From Candidatus Methanomethylophilaceae archaeon (GTDB lineage: Archaea; Thermoplasmatota; Thermoplasmata; Methanomassiliicoccales; Methanomethylophilaceae), in the NCBI GenBank assembly GCA_944321505.1, contig CALULN010000002.1, forward strand, positions 1 to 45,626: a stretch of 45,626 nt of DNA, written 5' to 3'. Below, one piece after another: positions 16,832 through 25,637 of this stretch. Position numbers and translations under genes: made by a program. The notes below the pieces were generated by a model that ran no database searches, was not told where the DNA came from, and worked only from the letters and a program-made list of their open reading frames with translations. Every line of letters starts with the position of its first letter. Position 1 is the stretch's first letter.

Positions 16832-18266
16832 AGAAGCTGGATACCACGACCTTGACCGTGTTCCTGAACCCTTTGCGGGCATATTCCTCGCAGGAGTACT
16901 CGGTGCTGCATTCCAGGTCTCTCAGGAACGCCTCCTCCATCTGCCGGCACACCCTCTCGGAGTAGACCATGGCGTTGGTCTCGAAGTTGAGGCGGAGGGA
17001 GCGGTCGTCCATGTTCGCCGATCCCACCGATCCTATGCGGCCGTCCGCCACCAGGGTCTTGGAGTGGACGAACCCGTTGTTGTAGAGGTACACCCTCACG
17101 CCGTACTTCATCAGCTTGTTGGCGCAGGACATGTTGTTCCAATAGACGAACGGATGGTCCGGCTTGTCCGGGATGATTATCCTCACGTCCACGCCTCTCA
17201 TGGCCGCCGTGCGGATGAACTCGTTCATGGCCTCGTTGGGGGCCAGGTACGGCGTGTGGATGTAGAGGCGCTCCTTGGCGTAGTGGGCGATCCCCTCGTA
17301 CTGGAACTGGACTGGGTTCTCGGACACCACGTCCGGTCCTCCGGACACCAGCTGCATGGAGTCCGTGCCCACGTTGCCGTCCTCCCTTATGTACTTCCTG
17401 GGGTCCGGTATGTCGTCGCGGCTGGAGTAGTTCCAGTCCGCTATGAACCTGAGGCAGCAGACTGCATGGGCGTCACCTTCTATGCGCACGGCGGTGTCCC
17501 TCCAATGACCCAGCTTCCCTTTGCCCAGGTACTCGTCGCCGATGTTGAAACCGCCGACATAGGATATCCTGCCGTCGATGACGGCGATCTTCCTGTGATT
17601 GCGGTTGTTCTTCTTGGGGCTGAGGAGCAGTGTGATCGTCTTGTGGAACAGTGCGAACTTCCCGCCGGCCTCCTGGAACCTCCTGATCCCTTCCTTGGGC
17701 CCTTTGCCGTTGCCGAAGGCGTCGGTCAGCAGCCTGACCTCCACCCCCTCCTCCGCCTTCTGTGCCAGCAGATCCATGAGGCGGTTGCCCAGGTCGTCGT
17801 TGCGGATGATGTAGTACTCCATGAACACGTACTCGCGGGCGTCGGCGATGTCTTCGAACAGCCTCCTGAATTTGTCCTCGCCCTCGGTCAGCAGGTCGAT
17901 GCTGTTCCCCGAGGTGAAGGCCATCCCGCCGGATCTCTGGATGTAGGCGGCGACTTCCGAGACGAAAGCGTCCTTCTCGTTCCCCTCGGTCTTCATGGCC
18001 TCGATGCGGGCACGCTCCTCCCTCAGGCTCTCGATGAGTACGCTGTCGTCCACCCCTTTGACGCTGAACACCCTGCGCATGTAGAACGTCTGTCCGATGA
18101 ACAGGTAGAGCACGAATCCGATGATGGGGAGGAAAACCATCACGACGATCCACATCAGGAAGCTCTTGGGATCCTCCTTCTCCAGGAAGAGCATGACGAT
18201 CATCAGGATGATGTCAAGAACGAGTATCAGCAGCACGGGTATCCCGAAGAGCTCGCCCAGGACCAT
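16815..18266 (-). CDS. cls: Cardiolipin synthase-like phospholipase D family protein
   Basis: The 483-residue membrane enzyme has two N-terminal helices and two HKD motifs: NHRKIAVIDG and VHSKTLVADG...GSANMD. Cls enzymes join two phospholipids through a shared glycerol; archaeal homologues make glycerol di-archaetidyl cardiolipins. ATG 18266 is preferred to an in-frame TTG two codons upstream because TTAATAAC (complement of about 18289-18297) is about 25 bp away. The bacterial-type length and layout fit acquisition from bacteria, though this family is widespread in archaea. Confidence 0.88.
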   Translation of the reverse strand: MVLGELFGIPVLLILVLDIILMIVMLFLEKEDPKSFLMWIVVMVFLPIIGFVLYLFIGQTFYMRRVFSVKGVDDSVLIESLREERARIEAMKTEGNEKDAFVSEVAAYIQRSGGMAFTSGNSIDLLTEGEDKFRRLFEDIADAREYVFMEYYIIRNDDLGNRLMDLLAQKAEEGVEVRLLTDAFGNGKGPKEGIRRFQEAGGKFALFHKTITLLLSPKKNNRNHRKIAVIDGRISYVGGFNIGDEYLGKGKLGHWRDTAVRIEGDAHAVCCLRFIADWNYSSRDDIPDPRKYIREDGNVGTDSMQLVSGGPDVVSENPVQFQYEGIAHYAKERLYIHTPYLAPNEAMNEFIRTAAMRGVDVRIIIPDKPDHPFVYWNNMSCANKLMKYGVRVYLYNNGFVHSKTLVADGRIGSVGSANMDDRSLRLNFETNAMVYSERVCRQMEEAFLRDLECSTEYSCEEYARKGFRNTVKVVVSSFFRGLA

Positions 18267-18477
18267 GTGCAACCAATCGTCATGTGCTGTTATTAACCGA
18301 ACGGTGTACTCCGGAGTACAAATGTCTGATTCCTAGGTGTCCGCTTCCGTAAAACTATAAATCAAAACGTGCGGGTACCCCGACAACTGTCTTTCCGCTG
18401 CGCCCGACGCAGACGGAGCCTGCCCGAATGGGCGAGGTGGTGGTAGAATACAGTTCGTAGACGATCTGAACAAGTTC

Positions 18478-19962
18478 TTGGAACCCGTCAACGATGCGAT
18501 CGTCGCCGCCGACAACGTGATATGGTATGTCGGTCTGGCGATGATCCTCGCCGCGGGTCTCTTTTTCCTGTATAAGTTCAGGCTTATGCAGTTCGTCAGG
18601 CTTCCGGAGCACATCAGGCTCCTGAAGCCCAAGGAGCAGAAGAAGAGGGAGGGTGAGACCAGTACGATCTCCTCCCTGCAGGCCTTCCTCGTGGGGATGG
18701 GCGCCCGTATCGGCGTAGGTAACATCTCGGGAGTGGCCACCGCCATATTCATGGGCGGTGCGGGAGCCATCCTGTGGATGTGGATCTTCGCCTGCATCGG
18801 CGCATGCACAAGCTTCGTGGAGTCCACCCTCGGACAGATGTTCAAGGAGAAGAAGTCGGACGGCCAGTACCACGGCGGTCCCGCATACTACATCAAGAAC
18901 GGCATGAAGAACCACAAGTTCGCGATCTTCATCGCCTTCTGGATCATCATCACGTACGGTGTCGGATTCGTGGCAAACCAGGCCTCCAACGCCGCCAGCG
19001 CCTTCACGTCCCTGGCTCCCGAGATGGAGTATCTGGGCGTGATCCTGGCCGTCGTGTTCGCAGCCATGACCGCCTTCCTGGTCTTCGGAGGGATCGTCCG
19101 TGTGGCCAGGGTCTCCGAGTGGATGGTCCCTCTCATGGCCATCGGATGGATGGTCTTCGCCCTCGCCGCGGTGGTCGTCAACTTCCACTACATCGACGAT
19201 GCCATCGCCCTCATATTCACCGACGCATTCGACTTCAAGAAGATCATCGGCGGATTCACCGGGAGCTGTATCATGTGGGGTCTCAGGAGGGGTGTGTTCT
19301 CCAACGAGGCCGGTATCGGTTCCGTTGCCAACATCGCATCCTCCGCTCATGTGGAGCATCCCATCCGCCAGGGCTACCTGCAGTCCATCGGCGTCCTGAT
19401 CGACACCGTCGTGGTCTGCTCCGCCACTGCCTTCCTGCTGCTGACCTTCTTCCCCGACGGACTCGTCGAGGGAGGCATGAACGTCATCGCAGGCAGTGCT
19501 ATTGAGGGTGGTCTCTTCGACACCACGCCTCTGGCTCCGGTCCAGCAGGCTCTGTCCGCCACTCTGGGCGGCGATTGGACGCTGTATCTGCTGGCGATCT
19601 TCATGTTCGTGTTCGCCTTCAGCAGCCTGATATCGTACTACTCGATGTCCGAGGCCAACCTCAGGTTCATCAAGGACTCCAAGAAGGGCCTGTTCATCCT
19701 GAGGGTGGTCGTCGTTCTGGCGGTGTTCATCGCCTGCATCATCCCCGTCAGCATGGTGTGGAACCTGATGGACCTGTTCATGGCGGTAATGGCGATCCTG
19801 AACATCTACGCCCTGTTCCATCTGTACAAGTACGTCGTCGCGGCGCATGACGACTACCGCAATCAGAAGGATGCGGGAGTGGAGGTGCCGGAGTTCTTCG
19901 TGGACAACATCAAGGATTCCGGGCTGGATACCAGCGGGATAACCGTCTGGGACAAGGAATGA
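18478..19962 (+). CDS. Alanine/glycine:cation symporter (AGCS family); start unclear
   Basis: The protein is polytopic, about 494 residues from TTG 18478. It carries AGCS signatures: GARIGVGNISGVATAI, GGPAYYIKNG and RRGVFSNEAGIGSVANI. These carriers import Ala or Gly with Na+ or H+. No ATG or GTG exists in frame near the N-terminus. Convincing protein sequence (FVDDLNKFLEP) extends upstream of TTG 18478 to an ATA codon at 18448 that sits 7 nt after GAGGTGG, and an ATG at 18428 in another frame encodes MGEVVVEYSS before a stop. So the start may be TTG, a rare ATA, or ATG 18428 with a frameshift. TATA is at about 18353-18360. Confidence 0.85.
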   Translation: MEPVNDAIVAADNVIWYVGLAMILAAGLFFLYKFRLMQFVRLPEHIRLLKPKEQKKREGETSTISSLQAFLVGMGARIGVGNISGVATAIFMGGAGAILWMWIFACIGACTSFVESTLGQMFKEKKSDGQYHGGPAYYIKNGMKNHKFAIFIAFWIIITYGVGFVANQASNAASAFTSLAPEMEYLGVILAVVFAAMTAFLVFGGIVRVARVSEWMVPLMAIGWMVFALAAVVVNFHYIDDAIALIFTDAFDFKKIIGGFTGSCIMWGLRRGVFSNEAGIGSVANIASSAHVEHPIRQGYLQSIGVLIDTVVVCSATAFLLLTFFPDGLVEGGMNVIAGSAIEGGLFDTTPLAPVQQALSATLGGDWTLYLLAIFMFVFAFSSLISYYSMSEANLRFIKDSKKGLFILRVVVVLAVFIACIIPVSMVWNLMDLFMAVMAILNIYALFHLYKYVVAAHDDYRNQKDAGVEVPEFFVDNIKDSGLDTSGITVWDKE

Positions 19963-19978
19963 GGGGCGCGAGCCCCTC
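19961..19978 (+). terminator. Hairpin at the end of the AGCS gene
   Basis: GAGGGGC / GCCCCTC with loop GCGA overlaps the stop codon and is followed by CTCTTAAACG. It probably acts as a terminator or 3' stabiliser. Confidence 0.5.
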
Positions 19979-20001
19979 CTCTTAAACGCTTTAACCTATT
20001 C

Positions 20002-20394
20002 TCAATCGGAACGGAGCTTCCTCCGGGCCTTCTCCATGAATTTCGCGTTGTCCACGACGAACCTCTCATGGGTGCCAGACGCCACGACTCCGAAGGGGTC
20101 GCGGACCTCGGCGGAGAACACCAGCCTGCGGCGGTCCACTTCGATCAGCTCCACCGTGCATTCGACATCCAGGCCTTCAGGGGTGGAGTCGCTGTGGGCC
20201 ATGTCCACCCTGGTGCCGACGGTGGATGTGCCCTCTTCCAGGTAGGGGCGGACGCATTCCGAGGCGGTCATCTCGGTCAGCAGGACGATCATGGGCGTTG
20301 CGAAGACCGGCAGGCTGCCGCTGCCTACGGCGTCGGCGAGGCGGTCCCTGCCGGCGTTCATGGACATGGTGTGCTTCAGTCCGGGTTCGATCAT
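20002..20394 (-). CDS. Hot-dog fold thioesterase (FlK-like)
   Basis: The 130-residue protein resembles fluoroacetyl-CoA thioesterase-like hot-dog proteins: LPVFATPMIVLLTEMTA with the conserved active-site Glu region, VGTRVDMAHSDSTP, then three beta strands ending GTHERFVVD. Members hydrolyse short acyl-CoAs; the natural substrate here is unknown. A TATA-like GATTATTATC (complement of 20416-20425) is about 25 bp upstream, giving a leaderless mRNA separate from the upstream ferredoxin-like gene. Confidence 0.78.
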   Translation of the reverse strand: MIEPGLKHTMSMNAGRDRLADAVGSGSLPVFATPMIVLLTEMTASECVRPYLEEGTSTVGTRVDMAHSDSTPEGLDVECTVELIEVDRRRLVFSAEVRDPFGVVASGTHERFVVDNAKFMEKARRKLRSD

Positions 20395-20424
20395 GAGCGC
20401 TCCAGCACGCTCATCCGATAATAA

Positions 20425-20985
20425 TCATTGCGGCTTCCCGTCCCTTCCCAGGACCACCACGCGGAATGGGATGTCCTTCCCGGATTCCCTGACCGCATAC
20501 TCGGCCTTGGATGCGAGAGGGGAGCAGCAGGGGACCATCATGCGCACCACGGTGACGCTCCTGACGTCGTTCCCGGAGATGATGGATGCGAGTTTCTTCT
20601 CGTCCACCTTCGAGAGCTTGGGGCATCCGATGACCAGCGCCCCGCCGCCGTACTCTCCGACCACGTCGGCCTTGAAGGCGGAGCAGTCCGCGGCGACCAG
20701 GAGGTCCTTCCCGTCGAAGGCGGGGTTCCTCTCCGCCACCAGCTCCAGCTTCACCGGCCACTGGGGGCCGTCCGCGGAGAGGCCGATAGGGACGGTCATG
20801 CCGCTCTCGACGAAGGAGATGGCATCGGCGGGGCATGTTGGCAGGCAGTCGCCTATGCCGTCGCAGAGCCAGGGCTTGGAGACGACGGCCTTGCCGTTCG
20901 CCAGTTCGATGACTCCCTCGTGGCAGGCGCTGACGCACAGTCCGCAGCCGTCGCATCTGTCCCTGTCGATGGCAACCGTCCTCAT
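20425..20985 (-). CDS. Ferredoxin-type iron-sulfur protein with extra C-terminal domain
   Basis: The 186-residue protein has a first cluster motif C11-X2-C14-X2-C17-X3-C21 and a second with only three Cys in the usual spacing (C41, C47, C51; Ile at 44), so the second site may be a 3Fe-4S cluster or use another ligand. About 115 further residues contain ADCSAF, IGCPKL and VPCCSPL, Cys motifs seen in some redox accessory proteins. It starts 5 bp after the AbrB-PhoU gene, so they are probably cotranscribed. The electron partner is unknown. Confidence 0.7.
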   Translation of the reverse strand: MRTVAIDRDRCDGCGLCVSACHEGVIELANGKAVVSKPWLCDGIGDCLPTCPADAISFVESGMTVPIGLSADGPQWPVKLELVAERNPAFDGKDLLVAADCSAFKADVVGEYGGGALVIGCPKLSKVDEKKLASIISGNDVRSVTVVRMMVPCCSPLASKAEYAVRESGKDIPFRVVVLGRDGKPQ

Positions 20986-20990
20986 GGTGA

Positions 20991-21980
20991 TCAGTCCATG
21001 GCGGAGTTGATGGCGATCTCCGCGATGTCGATTGAATACTCGATTATCCTCTTAACGTTGCTGGAGAGCATGCTGACGGCCACGGCGGAATCCGCCGCCA
21101 GCCCGGTTCCGACGCTGTGCAGCTTCACGATCCCCTCCAGGGCGGTCCTGCATCTGCCGATGCAGTCGTTGGCTGCCACGGCGTCCTTGCCCATCAGGGT
21201 GTCCATGGATTCCAGGAACAGGGAAGCGAGGCCCATGTCCTCCACGATCCCGGCGATGGCGCTCAGGGCCTTCGGGTCGTCCACATTGGCCAGATAGCCG
21301 TTCATGGACACCACGTGGTCGCCGATCCTCTCGATGATCCTGGAGACTATGTAGAAGTCGGTCATCTCCTCTGGGGATATGCCGATCTTGCGGTACAGCG
21401 CCGGACGGCTCTGGAATATGTGGTTCTGCCTGGCTATGAGCCAGTCGAGGCGGTCGATGTCCCTGTCGCGCTTGTCCAGGTCGGGGGCGGAGCGCCCCTC
21501 CTTCAGGGCCGCCAGGGTCTCGGCGATCATATTCCTGACAAGTATCCGCATGCGGTCCAGGCTCTTGCGGGGCCGCATCTCCGCTGGATCCATGAGGTCC
21601 TTGATGACTATGTTGCGCCCGTCCTCCTCCAGGATCTCGAAGCCTATTGACGTCTGTGTGAAGTCCTCGGCCGCGTTGGAGATGGACGGATCCATGTCTG
21701 TCTTGGAGATGAGTTCGATGGTGTCGTATCCCGCCATGTATGATCCGACCAGCAGCCTGTAGGCCAGGTCGGTGTCCATGTCGTCGGTGACCTCGATGCG
21801 GCGCCTGTCCTTCGCTCTGGGCCCGCTGTCCCCGCGGGAGTTTATGATCAGGCTCCCGTCGGTGCCGTTCTCCAGGTAGACGGTGTCGTTCTTCTTCAGG
21901 TTGCAGCTCTCGATCCACTCCTTCGGGAGGGTAACGATGTACGAGGAGCCCCCTGTCATCTGGAGCTTGCGGCTCTCCAT
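20991..21980 (-). CDS. AbrB-PhoU phosphate-response regulator
   Basis: The 329-residue protein joins an N-terminal SpoVT/AbrB-type DNA-binding domain (MESRKLQMTGGSSYIVTLPK, about 1-45) to two PhoU-like helical repeats (about 90-325). Such fusions are archaeal phosphate-uptake regulators thought to bind DNA directly. ATG 21980 is chosen because AbrB domains typically begin there and a TATATATC box (complement of 22003-22010) lies about 26 bp upstream; ATG 21992 is possible from a second TATA at about 22015-22027. A half-conserved copy of the pst operator lies upstream, hinting at autoregulation. It follows phoU after a terminator. Confidence 0.85.
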   Translation of the reverse strand: MESRKLQMTGGSSYIVTLPKEWIESCNLKKNDTVYLENGTDGSLIINSRGDSGPRAKDRRRIEVTDDMDTDLAYRLLVGSYMAGYDTIELISKTDMDPSISNAAEDFTQTSIGFEILEEDGRNIVIKDLMDPAEMRPRKSLDRMRILVRNMIAETLAALKEGRSAPDLDKRDRDIDRLDWLIARQNHIFQSRPALYRKIGISPEEMTDFYIVSRIIERIGDHVVSMNGYLANVDDPKALSAIAGIVEDMGLASLFLESMDTLMGKDAVAANDCIGRCRTALEGIVKLHSVGTGLAADSAVAVSMLSSNVKRIIEYSIDIAEIAINSAMD

Positions 21981-22035
21981 GTGGCTTTTCATATCGGAAT
22001 CCGATATATAGATAATCCATATAAAGAATATATGT

Positions 22036-22054
22036 CTATATAGAATACATATAG
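22036..22054 (-). promoter_or_regulatory. Pst-like operator upstream of the AbrB-PhoU gene
   Basis: CTATAT-N7-ATATAG contains ATATAGAATACATAT, which matches 13 of 15 positions of the palindrome found twice before pstS. It lies immediately upstream of the TATA-like elements of this gene. It is a candidate binding site for the AbrB-PhoU protein itself; this is inference. Confidence 0.5.
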
Positions 22055-22087
22055 TATCGGAATCTGGCTGTCCTCTATCGGACGATT

Positions 22088-22118
22088 CAAAAAATGGAAC
22101 GGAGGGGCCGGAGCCCCT
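22088..22118 (-). terminator. Terminator after phoU
   Basis: AGGGGC/GCCCCT with loop CGGA (22103-22118) is followed on the minus strand by CCGTTCCATTTTTT. This is a good intrinsic-type terminator that separates the pst operon from the AbrB-PhoU gene. Confidence 0.6.
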
Positions 22119-22123
22119 GTTTC

Positions 22124-22771
22124 TCACCTGATGACCACGTGCATGCCGGTGACCATGAAGTTGATCTTCTCGGCCATCTTGCACGCATGGTCCCCCACCC
22201 TCTCCAGGAACTTGAGGATGGAGATGTAGTAGGTGCACACGTCGGCGCTGTTCTCGTTGGAGTTGATGAACCCGACTATCTCCATGAGGCTCTTCCTCAT
22301 GGTCTCGTCCAGGTAGTCGTCCTTCTCCACGATGCTGCCGAAGCCGTCCACGGACTTCTCCTCGAAGCCCTTGGTTACGATCCTCACCATCTCCACCACG
22401 GTCCTACCCATGGGGGCGATGAGGTCCCTGGGGGGGTACGACTCCCTCTGGGACAGGTACTCGGTGGCCACGGCGATGTTCTTGCTGTACTTGCCGATGC
22501 GCTCCAGGTAGGTGATGGACTTCAGCACCGCCACTATGGTCCTGGTGTCCACCGCCGTGGGCTGGTAGAGGGTCAGGATCCTGGTGGCCATGTCCTCTAT
22601 CTCGGTGTCGTACCTGCTGATGGCCTCGAAGTCGGCTATGACCTTCTGGGCCTTCTGCACGTCGTCGGTGGTGACGGCGTCCACGGCGGCGGCGATCATC
22701 TCCGCCGCCAGGTCGCCCATCTTCACGGTCTCCGCGATCATCGCGTCTATGTCGTTGACGAATCTCTGCAT
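22124..22771 (-). CDS. phoU: Phosphate transport system regulator PhoU
   Basis: The 215-residue, all-helical protein has two PhoU repeats; YLERIGKYSKNIA and FLERVGDHACKMAE each carry the E-R-[IV]-[GA]-[DK] metal-cluster motif. PhoU links PstSCAB transport to regulation. The start sits 4 bp after pstB, behind a ribosome site read as GGTGATATCATG, the same 12-mer that starts the permease gene. It is the last gene of the pst operon. Confidence 0.93.
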   Translation of the reverse strand: MQRFVNDIDAMIAETVKMGDLAAEMIAAAVDAVTTDDVQKAQKVIADFEAISRYDTEIEDMATRILTLYQPTAVDTRTIVAVLKSITYLERIGKYSKNIAVATEYLSQRESYPPRDLIAPMGRTVVEMVRIVTKGFEEKSVDGFGSIVEKDDYLDETMRKSLMEIVGFINSNENSADVCTYYISILKFLERVGDHACKMAEKINFMVTGMHVVIR

Positions 22772-22775
22772 GATA

Positions 22776-23570
22776 TCACCCGAATCTCCCGGTGAGGTAC
22801 CTCTCGGTCATCTCCTCCCTGGGCTTGTTGAACAGCGGCTCGGTCTCCCCGAACTCGATCATCTTGCCCAGGTACATGAAGCCGGTGTAGTCGCTGATGC
22901 GTGACGCCTGCTGCATGTTGTGAGTGACGATTGCCACGGTGTAGTCCTTCTTCAGCTCTATGGCCAGGTCCTCGATCTTGGAGGTGGCGATGGGGTCCAG
23001 CGCGGAGGTGGGCTCATCCATCAGCAGCACCTCGGGGTTCACCGAAAGCGCCCTGGCGATGCACAGCCTCTGCTGCTGCCCTCCGGACAGGCCCAGGGCG
23101 GACTTGTCCAGGCGGTCCGCCACCTCGTCGTAGAGGGCGGCCTTCTGGAGGCAGGACTCCACGATCTCGTCCAGCTCCGCCTTGTCCCTGATGCCGTGTA
23201 TCTTGGGACCGTAGGTGATGTTGTCCCTGATCGACATCGGGAAGGGGTTCGGCTTCTGGAAGATCATGCCGATCCTGGTCCTCAGTGCGTTCAGATCCAC
23301 GTCGGGGGCGTACAGGTCCTCTCCGCGGAACAGCATCTGCCCCTCGATCCTGCATCCCTCGACCAGATCGTTCATCCTGTTGATGCTCCTGAGCAGGGTG
23401 GATTTCCCGCATCCCGAAGGCCCGATGAGGGCGGTGATGCGGTTCTTCTTCACCGGCATGGAGACATCGAACAGGGCCTGCTTGTCGCCGTACCACAGGT
23501 TGATGTTCCTGATGTCTATGACGACCTCTCCGCCGGGGCTCCCGGCGTTCTCTGTGTTGATGCTATCCAT
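22776..23570 (-). CDS. pstB: Phosphate ABC transporter ATP-binding protein PstB
   Basis: The 264-residue ATPase has Walker [10 protein letters not shown], the PstB-specific [16 protein letters not shown] region, Q-loop [11 protein letters not shown], signature [15 protein letters not shown], Walker [13 protein letters not shown] and an H-loop THNMQQ. It powers phosphate import through the fused permease upstream. It starts 6 bp after the permease stop with GGTGAT as ribosome site. Confidence 0.96.
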   Translation of the reverse strand: MDSINTENAGSPGGEVVIDIRNINLWYGDKQALFDVSMPVKKNRITALIGPSGCGKSTLLRSINRMNDLVEGCRIEGQMLFRGEDLYAPDVDLNALRTRIGMIFQKPNPFPMSIRDNITYGPKIHGIRDKAELDEIVESCLQKAALYDEVADRLDKSALGLSGGQQQRLCIARALSVNPEVLLMDEPTSALDPIATSKIEDLAIELKKDYTVAIVTHNMQQASRISDYTGFMYLGKMIEFGETEPLFNKPREEMTERYLTGRFG

Positions 23571-23576
23571 TTGGAA

Positions 23577-25580
23577 TCACCATCTGATCTTCTTGTTGCT
23601 GCGGTACCTGATGACCGAGGCCAGGAGGAACATGGCCAGCACCAGTATCAGCAGGACACAGGCGGTCCCGTACTGCTGGGCGGTGCTCCCGGGCACCTCC
23701 ATCGACAGGTAGTAAAGGTGGTAGGGCAGGGCCATGACGGGCTCGAATATGCTCCCGGCCATGGAAGTGGAGAATCCCACCGCCGCCGTGAACATGATGG
23801 GTGCGGTCTCTCCCGCCGCACGTCCGACGGCCAGGATGGAGCCGGTCATCACGCCGCTTATCGCTGCGGGCAGGATGACCTTCACGGTGGTCTGCCATTT
23901 GGATGCGCCCATGGCCCTGGAGGCCTCCCTGAGCTCGTGGGGCACCGCCTGTATGGATTCCTCCGTCGTCCTGATGATGACCGGCAGGATCATCAGCGCC
24001 AGGGTGATCCACCCTGCCGCCATGGACCTGCCCCAGCCCAGCATCTGGACCAGCGCGGCCATGCCGAACAGTCCGAAGACGATGGACGGCGTGCCGTTGA
24101 GGATATCGATGGCCTCCCTGATGATGCGTGTGCTCCTGGTGTTCTTGGAGTACTCCGCCAGGTACACCCCGGCGATGATCCCCAGAGGCAGGGCGATGGC
24201 TATGGTCCCTGCCATGAGCTCCAGGGTCCCGACAATCGCCGGGTATATGCCTCCCTCGAGGCCCATGTTGCTGGGTTCCTGGGTCAGGAAGTCCAGGGAC
24301 AGGGCGGGTATGCCATTGATGAAGATGTAGCCTATGATCACAACGAGGATGAGCACCACGAACCCCATCAGGAACCCGAGGCCGGTGTGGCAGATCTCCT
24401 GGGTGGTCTTCGCGTTGCCGGTCTGCAGGTACCTCAGCCCGATCGCCACGGCCGCGACGACAACCGCCGCAAAGACTATCGCCATGAGCTCGTCCACGAA
24501 CAGCGACAGCATCATCCAAGCGAACACGAACAGGAGCACGGCTCCCGCCGCGCGCATGATGAGCTGCTTGTTCTTGTGGGCCTTGGCGTAGACCTCCGAC
24601 TCCACGATGGGGCCGATGATGCGGTCGATAAGGGAGGAGAACCTGCCTTCTTTGGCATCCTCCTCCCCGAATCTGCGCTTGGTCCTCCTGATGACCGCGC
24701 GAGCGCAGAAGTTGATCAGGAGCACGATGACCATCAGCACCAGGGCAAGGGCGAACAGCGAGGAGTAGTGGACGCTGCCGACGACGACCTCGGGCATCTC
24801 CCCGGCAAGAGTGCCGGTGATGGTCGTAATGACAGAGAATATGTTCCATATGGGCTCGGGGAACACCGGGCTGTTGCCGGTGACCATCATCACCGCCATG
24901 GTCTCTCCTATCGCCCTTCCTATTCCGAGGATCGCCGCCGCGGAGATCCCGGAGATCGCAGCGGGGACGATGACCTTGATGGTGGTCTCCCACTTGGAGG
25001 CCCCCATGGCAAGGGATGCCTCCCTGTACGACTGGGGGACGGCGTGTATGGCGTCCTCCGACACGGATATGACGGTGGGCAGGGCCATGACCCCCAGCAG
25101 CAGGGAGCCTGCCAGCCAGGAGGATCCGTACACGGTCTGTCCGCTGAATATGTCGAGGATGAGCGGGACCAGCAGGATCAGTCCGATGAATCCGTAGACC
25201 ACCGACGGTATCCCCGCGAACACCTCGCACACGGGTTTGAGGATGTTGCGGTACTTCGCCGGGGCCACTTCCGATATGTATATTGCGCATCCAACTCCCA
25301 CCGGCACGGCGAACGCCACCGCACCGAGCGTGACCAGGATGGTGCCTGTGATTACCGGCACCGCGCCGTAGATCCCCTCTGCGGGATCCCACTCGGTGCC
25401 GAAGAGGAACTGCAGGATGCCGACGTCCTTGAAGGCATCCACGCTGTTGTACGCAATGAACAGTATGATCAGGAAAATCGCAAGCACGGCGACACCGGAC
25501 ACTGCGGTGAGGATGTGCTTGATGATCTGGTCTTTGTCCGCGCTCTTCCTCTTCGCCAGGCCGTACTGATATGCTTCCAT
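23577..25580 (-). CDS. Fused PstC-PstA phosphate permease
   Basis: The 667-residue single chain contains both permease halves. The N-terminal half is PstC-like, with the EAA loop in REASLAMGASKWETTIK and the following AIGETMAVMM. The C-terminal half is PstA-like, with REASRAMGASKWQTTVK and RAAGETAPIMFTAAV. A long linker with extra hydrophobic segments (about 300-380) joins them. PstC and PstA are usually separate proteins of about 300 residues each. No stop or start interrupts the junction, so this is a real fusion, not a frameshift. The ribosome site is GGTGATATC before ATG; a strong hairpin separates it from pstS. Confidence 0.92.
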   Translation of the reverse strand: MEAYQYGLAKRKSADKDQIIKHILTAVSGVAVLAIFLIILFIAYNSVDAFKDVGILQFLFGTEWDPAEGIYGAVPVITGTILVTLGAVAFAVPVGVGCAIYISEVAPAKYRNILKPVCEVFAGIPSVVYGFIGLILLVPLILDIFSGQTVYGSSWLAGSLLLGVMALPTVISVSEDAIHAVPQSYREASLAMGASKWETTIKVIVPAAISGISAAAILGIGRAIGETMAVMMVTGNSPVFPEPIWNIFSVITTITGTLAGEMPEVVVGSVHYSSLFALALVLMVIVLLINFCARAVIRRTKRRFGEEDAKEGRFSSLIDRIIGPIVESEVYAKAHKNKQLIMRAAGAVLLFVFAWMMLSLFVDELMAIVFAAVVVAAVAIGLRYLQTGNAKTTQEICHTGLGFLMGFVVLILVVIIGYIFINGIPALSLDFLTQEPSNMGLEGGIYPAIVGTLELMAGTIAIALPLGIIAGVYLAEYSKNTRSTRIIREAIDILNGTPSIVFGLFGMAALVQMLGWGRSMAAGWITLALMILPVIIRTTEESIQAVPHELREASRAMGASKWQTTVKVILPAAISGVMTGSILAVGRAAGETAPIMFTAAVGFSTSMAGSIFEPVMALPYHLYYLSMEVPGSTAQQYGTACVLLILVLAMFLLASVIRYRSNKKIRW

Positions 25581-25608
25581 GATATCACCGGTATGGTTGG
25601 GAAAAGGC

Positions 25609-25627
25609 AGGGGGGCCGTACCCCCCT
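25609..25627 (-). terminator. Hairpin between pstS and the permease gene
   Basis: AGGGGGG / CCCCCCT with a 5-nt loop is followed on the minus strand by GCCTTTTCCC. It probably attenuates or stabilises the message so that the binding protein is made in excess over the permease. Confidence 0.55.
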
Positions 25628-25637
25628 AGAAAAAGGT

